From positions 682,001 through 746,000 of the forward strand of contig NZ_CP102247.1 of assembly GCF_024599655.1 (NCBI RefSeq): 64,000 nucleotides of DNA, in the 5' to 3' direction. Positions 58,498 through 64,000 of this stretch are shown one piece after another. The DNA comes from Enterobacter asburiae (lineage in GTDB: Bacteria > Pseudomonadota > Gammaproteobacteria > Enterobacterales > Enterobacteriaceae). The stretch's first letter is position 1; the number at the start of each line of letters is the position of its first letter. A program made the translations under genes and the position numbers. Below the pieces are notes generated by a model that saw only the letters and a list, made by a program, of their open reading frames with translations, was not told where the DNA came from and did not search any database.

Positions 58498-59667
58498 TCA
58501 GGCGGCGGAATCCAGCTGCGCTTCGTTCACCTGATGTTCGAGCGAGGCGCGGACCTCGTGCAGCGCTTTCTCCTGCTGAGCGAAGTACGCTTCCATATTG
58601 TTGAGCGATGAGACCAGCAGCCAGGACTCCTCTTTCTCCAGTTCCGCCAGTTCGTTCACTAAGGTGTCGATCTGCTCGCGGACCTGCGCCATTTTCTTGC
58701 GGATGCGTTCCAGATCGTTCAGCCTGTCGCTTGCCATCAGCGGCTCGAAGCCCTGCTGCAGGCGGGCCACCAGTGAGCGGATGGTTTTAACGTCGCCACG
58801 CTGCTTCGCCTGGTTGAGCTGCACCATCATCGCGTTGGCTTCCTCTTTCAGGTCATCCGCCACCAGATCCGGATGGCAGAGCTTGCTCGCCTGACGCCAG
58901 AGACGCTTGAGCTCGTTCCGATCCTCTTCCGAAAGATCCTTGCCCTTGCGCAGCCGCACTTCGGCATCGTGATGCTGCTCGCGATACTTCTCGTACTCTT
59001 CGTTAGCGTCGTCGCGCGCCTGACGCGCAGGCTCCTCTTCGCGCGTTAAGCCGCTCTCCAGCTCCAGCGCTTCGGCCAGCAGGTTGGCAATCAGATTGCT
59101 TTGCTGCTCCAGATGCTTACGCGTCTCAGCGGCCTGGACGGAGTCGGCCGGGAGATCGCGCCAGCGCTGGGTGAGCGTCGCCAGCACCTCTATCGCCTGC
59201 GCCATATAGCGCTGGCAGCGACGGTAGTCTTCCTCGCGACGACGCGCTTCCGCCTGCTGGCGACGCAGGTTGAGCTCTGCCAGCGTTTTACGCAGGGCGA
59301 GGATCTGCTGCATCAGCGGGCCGAGACGGGAGAAATAGAGATCGTTGAACTCATCGAGCTGCTGCACCCGGGCGTTGCGGCGGTCAATCAGATCGCGCAG
59401 ACGCTCTTCCAGCGCCTTCAGTTCCAGCTTGCTGGCGGCCACCTGCGGATCGCGCCACTGGGTCACGGCGCGCTGGCCCTGCAGCCAGGCGGTAATTGCC
59501 GCCATCGCAGAGGTGTAGTTCTTCTCCTCAAGCGCCACGACGATTGCCTGTAGCTCATCGTCAAACGCTTCATTTTTCAGGCGTGTCAGCTGGCTCTGGA
59601 TGATGTCGTCATCTTCCAGTTCAATGGCATTTTTAATGATTTCTAGCCGTTTGATCGGTGTGCTCAT
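58498..59667 (-). CDS. Coiled-coil protein with C-terminal J-domain-like HPD motif
   Basis: 389 aa, highly charged and almost all helical. Long heptad-like runs (LKALEERLRDLIDRRNARVQ; ALRKTLAELNLRRQQAEARR; LARQARD-type stretches). Near residues 270-310, RNELKRLWRQASKLCHPDLV then ADDLKEEANAMMVQLNQAKQ has the His-Pro-Asp motif and helix layout of a DnaJ J-domain, followed by another coiled coil to the C-terminus. No zinc finger, signal peptide or membrane segment. It may recruit an Hsp70. Similar proteins are annotated loosely as DnaJ-like or DNA-repair; I do not know a proven role. Confidence 0.8.
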   Translation of the reverse strand: MSTPIKRLEIIKNAIELEDDDIIQSQLTRLKNEAFDDELQAIVVALEEKNYTSAMAAITAWLQGQRAVTQWRDPQVAASKLELKALEERLRDLIDRRNARVQQLDEFNDLYFSRLGPLMQQILALRKTLAELNLRRQQAEARRREEDYRRCQRYMAQAIEVLATLTQRWRDLPADSVQAAETRKHLEQQSNLIANLLAEALELESGLTREEEPARQARDDANEEYEKYREQHHDAEVRLRKGKDLSEEDRNELKRLWRQASKLCHPDLVADDLKEEANAMMVQLNQAKQRGDVKTIRSLVARLQQGFEPLMASDRLNDLERIRKKMAQVREQIDTLVNELAELEKEESWLLVSSLNNMEAYFAQQEKALHEVRASLEHQVNEAQLDSAA

Positions 59668-59872
59668 GATGCCTTTCGCTTTGGCGCTTAAGTATTTGAG
59701 TTAAGGTTAGTTGTTGTAAAAGCTACAGGAAATAATACACACGGATGATGATCGGCGCGATGGGGGATTTCTTTAGTTTTGCAGTTTGTGAGGTGGGGAA
59801 GTGAGCAGGAACCTGTAAGGTGGAGGGTGAGGATAGCTCCGTTTCCTGCTCTACCTGCGAAACCACGCCTGG

Positions 59873-60307
59873 CTATTGGCTTTGCAGTTCCTTCAACGCG
59901 CCTTGTGCGGCATTCTCAATCTTATTGCAGAACGCTTTAGCGCCTTCCGGACAGCTATCCGTGGTGTTTCTCACGACTTTATCGAGCTCGCGATCGTTCG
60001 TGGTCGTATCGATGTGATTAATCATCCATGACTCAAAAGCGCGATCGCTTAGAGATAGCTGCATGAGTTGATGGGAGGTCTTCCAGTTGTTGGCTAACAG
60101 CCCGACAATAGTCGCTGATATCCTTTCTGCGATATATCCCTCATCACACTGTCTGTAATTTTTGTAAAAAGAATGGACGCCCTGCCAGTCCTGAATGGCA
60201 GAGGCTGTGTTATCTGCCCTGTCCATTTCTTCAACAGAAGTACAGTCATTTGCATAAGCCACGCGCGATATCACTGACAAAATCAAAAACAACTGCATCG
60301 TTTTCAT
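59873..60307 (-). CDS. Periplasmic protein, probable immunity partner of the L,D-transpeptidase-type effector
   Basis: 144 aa with signal peptide MKTMQLFLILSVISRVAYA/ND. The mature protein is helical with four cysteines (DCTSVEEMD; RQCDEGY; DSCPEGAKAFCNKIENA), suggesting disulfides in the periplasm. Its ATG overlaps the stop of the upstream effector gene by 4 nt (ATGA). Location in the periplasm and tight coupling to a peptidoglycan-directed toxin fit an immunity protein; this is inferred. I do not recognise its family. Confidence 0.75.
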   Translation of the reverse strand: MKTMQLFLILSVISRVAYANDCTSVEEMDRADNTASAIQDWQGVHSFYKNYRQCDEGYIAERISATIVGLLANNWKTSHQLMQLSLSDRAFESWMINHIDTTTNDRELDKVVRNTTDSCPEGAKAFCNKIENAAQGALKELQSQ

Positions 60308-60774
60308 ATCAAGTTCATTCCCGGTGGGATATAGATATTTTCAAATTTCTGCGTCGCACTCATGGCCGAGCAGGCGCTGTTATTTGATACGGTGATGGTT
60401 GAAAGGGAGGATTTGGCCATGTGCTCTTTTATTTTCTTCATCGCCTCATCAGTAGTCCGGATGCATCCCATTGTCGGATGTTCTGGCCCTGGTTTATAAG
60501 GGCTATGCGCCTGACCTGAATGTACACCTACACCCGTGTGTCCGGGATAGCTAAATCGAATGATTCCATAAGTCCCATACGAACCATCTTCACTATCGCC
60601 TGGGTGTAAATGTGGCTTTGATTTATCCTGTATCTGATATGTGCCGTTACTAATGTGTTTGAATGTGGCTCTGCGATCGACGTTATTATAAGCGGTCCAC
60701 GTGTCAACAATAGAGCCATCACTACCTAGCAATGAAAGCGTATGGGCACAACCATCAAAAGTAAGTCTGGCCAT
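60304..60774 (-). CDS. L,D-transpeptidase-like (YkuD-motif) T6SS effector
   Basis: 156 aa, no signal peptide, GGAGGAATT ribosome site. Beta-rich N-terminus (LTFDGCAHTLSLLGSDGSIV), then FSYPGHTGVGVHSG with H85 and TMGCIRTTDEA with C104 and R106: the His...[ST]-x-G-C-x-R catalytic signature of L,D-transpeptidases. Lack of a signal peptide and position right after hcp indicate export through T6SS. Related effectors (Tlde1 type) attack target-cell peptidoglycan by cutting or exchanging D-amino acids. Likely a single-domain cargo carried inside the Hcp ring. Confidence 0.82.
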   Translation of the reverse strand: MARLTFDGCAHTLSLLGSDGSIVDTWTAYNNVDRRATFKHISNGTYQIQDKSKPHLHPGDSEDGSYGTYGIIRFSYPGHTGVGVHSGQAHSPYKPGPEHPTMGCIRTTDEAMKKIKEHMAKSSLSTITVSNNSACSAMSATQKFENIYIPPGMNLI

Positions 60775-60785
60775 AAATTCCTCCG

Positions 60786-61277
60786 CTAGGCTGTAGTTCT
60801 TTCATTCCATGAATCAGAGTGAATGAGATTGCCATCGACAAATTTCCAGGTGATTTTCTCGTAGCGTAGTTCAACGATTTCCATATGGTTAAGATGCTGG
60901 GTGTGCGGATCTTTACAGTTCGCCATCACCGGTGTAACCGAAACGACTTTGACGTTTTCCAAAAACATATTGAAATATTCCTCTTCCAGACCTGCATCGT
61001 TTATACGGTACCATTTCATCTCCGCTGATTTCAGAAGCTGCCCGGTAGATACGGCTTTGTACAGATAGGTCGAGGCGCTATCGAACTCTTTCCCGATAGT
61101 AAAAGCACCGTGTACACGTGTTCCTGTTTGTTTTCCTGTATTACCATCTACAGGGATATGCAGGCCATGCGAAAAGGTGATCACTTCAATACTGCCTTCG
61201 CGATTTTGTACGTCAGATGACCCTTTGATGGGGGCGCCGCCGTCGTCTTTCAGAAATAAATGAGCTGGAATTGGCAT
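60786..61277 (-). CDS. hcp: Hcp-family T6SS tube/cargo protein
   Basis: 163 aa. MPIPAHLFLKDDGGAPIKGS, then IEVITFSHGLHIPVD and GKQTGTRVHGAFTIGKEFDS are the Hcp/DUF796 family hallmarks; C-terminus WKFVDGNLIHSDSWNERTTA. Hcp forms the hexameric tube of T6SS and can act as receptor-chaperone for small effectors. No other structural T6SS gene is near, so this is an orphan Hcp dedicated to the effector 11 nt downstream. Transcribed first in the hcp-effector-immunity cassette. Confidence 0.93.
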   Translation of the reverse strand: MPIPAHLFLKDDGGAPIKGSSDVQNREGSIEVITFSHGLHIPVDGNTGKQTGTRVHGAFTIGKEFDSASTYLYKAVSTGQLLKSAEMKWYRINDAGLEEEYFNMFLENVKVVSVTPVMANCKDPHTQHLNHMEIVELRYEKITWKFVDGNLIHSDSWNERTTA

Positions 61278-61521
61278 GAGTTGGTTTCCAAATGGCTGGT
61301 AAATTATTTATACGTTACATTATTATCTTTTTTCAATTTGTAACTTTTTTCTTTTTTTAGGATACGGTAATTAATTAATGGTATAAGGAATGTTTTTTTA
61401 TTAACAAGGCGAATGTGTGGAGCTCTCTGTTAATGTTTAACGAAAACCTGGCTCGCTAATGTTTCAATGTAAACAGCAGATATGTTAACCCGGCCATTAG
61501 GCCGGGATGTTATTGAAAACG
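61278..61521. other. AT-rich gap between symE-like gene and hcp
   Basis: 244 bp. The hcp promoter should lie here (minus strand). AT-rich tracts at 61310-61400 stand out. A GC-rich hairpin AACCCGGCC/ATTA/GGCCGGGATGTT at 61487-61511 fits a terminator for the symE-like gene. Confidence 0.5.
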
Positions 61522-61977
61522 CTATTTGTCTCGCTTGATATTGGGGACATCTCCTAAGTCATTCAATGCACCCGGGAATGTCTTCAACCATGTTGCTACT
61601 TTCTGTTTGTTAATATTGACCACGCTCATGCCTTCAAGACAACCCCATAATTCACGTGTAAGTTGTGGCGTGATGACAATGCAATCCTTCATGACCCGAA
61701 TTTTAACAGGCATACCATTAATAAAACCGGCATTAGATAGCCACTTGCCACTTAGGGGAAGAGAGTGGCAATCCACGCGAGAATAGAGCTCACAGCAGGC
61801 TGTACAGTCTTCTGGTGTTTCTGCCCGAGGATGAACGGGCGCGGCATCAGTTCGGTTGCCATGAAGTCGGCGAGTATCGTTTTTGCGTATCAGATCGCGG
61901 TTTTCAATTATAGTTGTAAAAGCGTCTGATTTTTTTTTGAAAACAGTAAACTCTGGCTTAAAATCCATCGCAGCCAT
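61522..61977 (-). CDS. SymE-family toxin
   Basis: 151 aa from ATG 61977 with AAGGAG 7 nt upstream; a TTG at 61983 overlaps the ribosome site spacing and is less likely. The core LPLSGKWLSNAGFINGMPVK, IRVMKDCIVITPQLTRELWG matches the SymE AbrB-like fold (GKWLEAAGF...VKVMEGCIVLT). An N-terminal extension contains the dyad CTACCELYSR. SymE proteins are SOS-induced toxins that compact nucleoids or impair RNA, held down by antisense SymR RNA. A LexA-like box lies upstream. In Enterobacteriaceae SymE genes often sit in effector or Rhs islands. Confidence 0.82.
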   Translation of the reverse strand: MAAMDFKPEFTVFKKKSDAFTTIIENRDLIRKNDTRRLHGNRTDAAPVHPRAETPEDCTACCELYSRVDCHSLPLSGKWLSNAGFINGMPVKIRVMKDCIVITPQLTRELWGCLEGMSVVNINKQKVATWLKTFPGALNDLGDVPNIKRDK

Positions 61978-62422
61978 ATTCAACTCCTTCTAAGTTGTTT
62001 GTGGTTAGCGGTATGGAGGTGTTCCACCACCTTCATATCGCGAGCTATTGTCGTATTAATCTACCCTGCTTTTCATCGCTTCCTTAACAGGGATGGCGTT
62101 TACGCTGAGTACATTATACCCAGCTGAATAAAAATACAGTATTGAATGATACGATAAAGTTGAAATGTGCGAGCTGGATTCAGAAATATAGGAGGCAGGA
62201 GAGGATTACATACAGCCAGTCATCATTTTTTAGTTTTCGATAAACTGAAATGATATGTTTTTTTATATAAGACAACGTCTCGTCAGCACTCATTTCAGAG
62301 GCTAATGTTTGATATTCCCCACCTAGATCATCATAAAGATGATAGTACAACTAACTCAGATAACGACAGACGCTGGCAAAGAACCCGGGAGGAGAGTCCA
62401 GAAAAGCTGCTGCAAATCCATA
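61978..62422. other. Leader of the symE-like gene and adjoining non-coding DNA
   Basis: 445 bp. 61978-62112 is the likely 5' leader, with the hairpin GGAGGTGTTCCACCACCTTC around 62014. An antisense SymR-like RNA on the plus strand is expected from the family, but I cannot fix its ends. 62140-62422 is AT-rich with no convincing ORF. Confidence 0.45.
62113..62139 (-). promoter_or_regulatory. LexA-like box and promoter of the symE-like gene
   Basis: Minus strand CTGTATTTTTATTCAG (62139-62124) fits LexA CTGT-N8-ACAG with one mismatch. TATAAT (62118-62113) follows 5 nt downstream as a perfect -10, so the box covers the -35/spacer. The leader to 61977 is about 130 nt, room for an antisense RNA as in symE/symR. 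Confidence 0.7.
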
Positions 62423-62787
62423 TTAAAGAGTCTCTGCTTTCCTTGCATCTTCGCAATGAACCAGATTCCAGAGTTGAATTTTCAGGCAGGTTAACGCACT
62501 GGCCCGTTCATCAGGATAGTTCAGGCCTGCTTCATGCAGGTAAGCATCGAGATATCTTTTCAATGCTCGGTTGTCCAGGATTTTATCCAGGTTTAACGAG
62601 GCAAGGATTAACAGCGCCTCCGACTCGTCGCCTGCCATGACCTGCGCCTCTGCCCATTCGAGAATTTTTTGTCGTAGTCCTCTCTGACAAATGGGTATAG
62701 CGTTTCGCCAAACTTTCTAAGGCATAGCAGATCATTAAGCGTATAAGGGTATAAAGAAGTCAGCAGCCTGGGCTCCTGATGGTGCAT
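62423..62787 (-). pseudogene. Frameshifted unknown gene
   Basis: From ATG 62787 the frame reads MHHQEPRLLTSLYPYTLNDL then LCLRKFGETLYPFVREDYDK K. At the A6 run (T run on plus strand, 62665-62670) it needs a one-base shift to continue as ILEWAEAQVMAGDESEALLI then LASLNLDKILDNRALKRYLD to the stop at 62423. The two halves look like one acidic helical protein of about 120 aa. I do not recognise its family; an effector-immunity relic would fit the neighbourhood, but this is a guess. A sequencing error in the homopolymer is possible. Confidence 0.5.
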
Positions 62788-62850
62788 CAGGGCAAGGATA
62801 TTAGCAGCTTATGGCCAATAAAAAAGCCACCTGAGAAGATGGCTAAAAAT

Positions 62851-62921
62851 TGGTGGCTCTAGCTGGACTGGACCAGCGACAAAGTGATTATAAGTTCCTA
62901 TAGCGCTAACCGAAAATCAGT
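62851..62921 (-). pseudogene. Decayed tRNA-Ile2 (ileX-like) fragment
   Basis: Read on the minus strand, the last ~55 nt are GGTTAGCGCTATAGGAACTT, ATAATCACTTTGTCGCTGG, TCCAGTCCAGCTAGAGCCAC and CA. They line up base for base with the D-loop to CCA end of E. coli ileX (GGTTAGAGC...ACTCATAATCGCTTGGTCGC, TGGTTCAAGTCCAGC...GCCACCA). One T-loop base is missing, the 5' acceptor strand is gone, and the anticodon position reads TAT rather than CAT. It is not functional and looks like an old integration scar. In E. coli ileX lies next to yqjH, the same neighbourhood. Confidence 0.75.
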
Positions 62922-63044
62922 TTTTGCTTTGTTTATCAATAGTATACATTGCAACTGTTTGCCAATATTTACCCATTTTTCGCCATTTTATCGCCACTGA
63001 ATCTGAACTAATCAATCATGGTAGTTAACGCTGCATTAGTTATG

Positions 63045-64000
63045 TTAAATATCAAAGTGGTCTGTATAAACTTGCATCAATTTTCCAGTAACATATTTAT
63101 GATCAAGTGATACCTCACTCATTATACTAATGCAGTTTCTTAATAAAAAGTTTTTCCCCTCTCTATTTTCAAAGTTATGATCTTCATAGATTTCATTGAA
63201 GAACTTACCAAACAACCCCCACTTAGATAGTATTGTATTATAGTGTTGTTTATTAGGTTTAAATCTATGCATGATCTCATTTCTGCTTTCTATAATTCTA
63301 TCTAACTCTGAAATTTTTGGATGGTAAATATTATGAAGACGTTCATTCTCAGTTTCAGAAATGCCATAAAAATCTATTATTGTATTTTTTAATTTCTTAC
63401 CTAGTATGGAACTCGTGATAATTGACGCAGTTTTGTCATTGGATATTTTTAAAAAATCTTTTTTATCGCGAATTAATTTGCAAAGAAAATAATGGTTATT
63501 GGAAAAAAGAGCACCTAGATACTCTCGTGATAGTGAATCTAGATATGAACATAATGTTCGAGCAAATGAGTGTAAGATAATGTTTTGCTTTTTCAGTTCA
63601 TTAGACTTGCCTTTTAAAATATCAAGTATCTCGATGACCTCAGCGTAATCAACTTCAAGCAATTCTATATCTCTTGTATAAACATCAATGATTCCGCTGT
63701 CTATAACTGTGGTGTATCCATACTCAGTAATAAAATTCTCTAAAATGGATTCTTTACAAGCTTCAAGAATTAAGTCGCTCTCGGCAGGGATTTTCTTTTT
63801 TTCAAAGGCTTGTTCTATAAAACCAAATAAATCCCCTGAGCTTATATGGTGTTTTTCCTCAAGAGAGTCTGAGTAGTAGTAATTGGAATTAATATTGCCG
63901 AATGTTAGGAATTCATTTAGCTCATCTGGTAAGTGTTTTATTTCTTTAAACTCATGAAGTTGATTTATAATATTTAGGTTAATGATAGTCGATATGATTA
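63045..64000 (-). CDS. AT-rich uncharacterised protein, N-terminus beyond window
   Basis: The minus-strand frame is open from the stop at 63045 to the window end, at least 317 codons, with no in-frame stop. A TTG at 63662 is not needed as a start. Visible sequence is mainly helical and charged: FIEQAFEKKKIPAESDLILE; LEVDYAEVIEILDILKGKSN; LDRIIESRNEIMHRFKPNKQ. The stretch RNEIMH matches the R-x4-6-H motif of HEPN RNases, in a helical context. Its AT content is far above the backbone. Transfer with an island is likely; a defence role is only a guess. Confidence 0.7.
   Translation of the reverse strand, partial: IISTIINLNIINQLHEFKEIKHLPDELNEFLTFGNINSNYYYSDSLEEKHHISSGDLFGFIEQAFEKKKIPAESDLILEACKESILENFITEYGYTTVIDSGIIDVYTRDIELLEVDYAEVIEILDILKGKSNELKKQNIILHSFARTLCSYLDSLSREYLGALFSNNHYFLCKLIRDKKDFLKISNDKTASIITSSILGKKLKNTIIDFYGISETENERLHNIYHPKISELDRIIESRNEIMHRFKPNKQHYNTILSKWGLFGKFFNEIYEDHNFENREGKNFLLRNCISIMSEVSLDHKYVTGKLMQVYTDHFDI

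Noticed and set aside
62305..62640. 111-codon plus-strand frame near the symE region
   Set aside because: No ribosome site, and most of it is opposite the frameshifted minus-strand gene, whose protein looks more natural.

Overview
The window reads as the chromosome of an Enterobacter-like member of the Enterobacteriaceae. Most genes match E. coli K-12 min 67-70 genes closely and in nearly the same relative order: aga, gar, rnpB, tdc, yha, yqj, exu/uxa, sstT, alx, ygj, rlmG, fadH, patA, aer, yqjI/yqjH. The window also has features E. coli lacks here: an lsr operon next to fadH, REP-type repeats in many gaps, and accessory insertions. The species call is an inference from synteny and protein similarity recalled from memory.

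Layout. 1-2120: kbaZ (cut by the window start) divergent from the DeoR-type repressor gene agaR. 2167-5795: galactarate catabolism, garD divergent from garL-garR, without garP or garK. 5855-9396: rnpB, whose 3' end carries a ~3.1 kb insertion bounded by a 24-bp direct repeat. The insertion holds an integrase remnant and a three-gene type VI secretion (T6SS) cassette: an unknown companion protein, a PAAR protein with a glycine-rich hydrophobic C-terminus, and a small two-segment membrane protein that is its likely immunity factor. 9400-20435: anaerobic threonine/serine/cysteine catabolism (tdcABCDE, an amber-interrupted Spy/CpxP-like gene, cyuP, cyuA); tdcF and tdcG are not in their E. coli place. 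20516-27031: yhaK, yhaJ, yhaH, yqjG, yqjF, yqjKEDC, mzrA, yqjA. 27376-33036: hexuronate regulon (exuR, exuT, uxaC, uxaA). 33163-40757: sstT, alx with its Mn/pH-responsive leader, ygjR, ygjP, rlmG, fadH. 40943-49427: complete AI-2 quorum-signal locus lsrK, lsrR and lsrACDBFG, followed by a REP array. 49632-51824: a DapA-like lyase gene, a B3/B4-domain gene and a divergent XRE-cupin regulator. 51863-58497: patA with sigma54/NtrC signals, aer and a second chemoreceptor each with a sigma28 promoter, yqjI and yqjH. 58498-64000: accessory DNA with a J-like coiled-coil protein, an orphan Hcp / L,D-transpeptidase-type effector / immunity cassette, a SymE-family toxin behind a LexA-like box, a frameshifted gene, a decayed tRNA-Ile2 (ileX-like) 3' fragment, and an AT-rich gene running off the window.

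How the genes work together. Sugar acids enter central metabolism through the gar and exu/uxa enzymes. The tdc and cyu genes degrade amino acids to propionate, acetate, sulfide and ATP under anaerobic conditions. The lsr locus imports and destroys AI-2. Two separate accessory sites (3' end of rnpB, and the ileX neighbourhood) each carry a short effector-immunity cassette, without any T6SS structural operon beyond PAAR and Hcp. They look like orphan payloads for a T6SS encoded elsewhere. The rnpB-borne PAAR cassette and the ileX-associated Hcp/toxin region are the least ordinary parts of the window.
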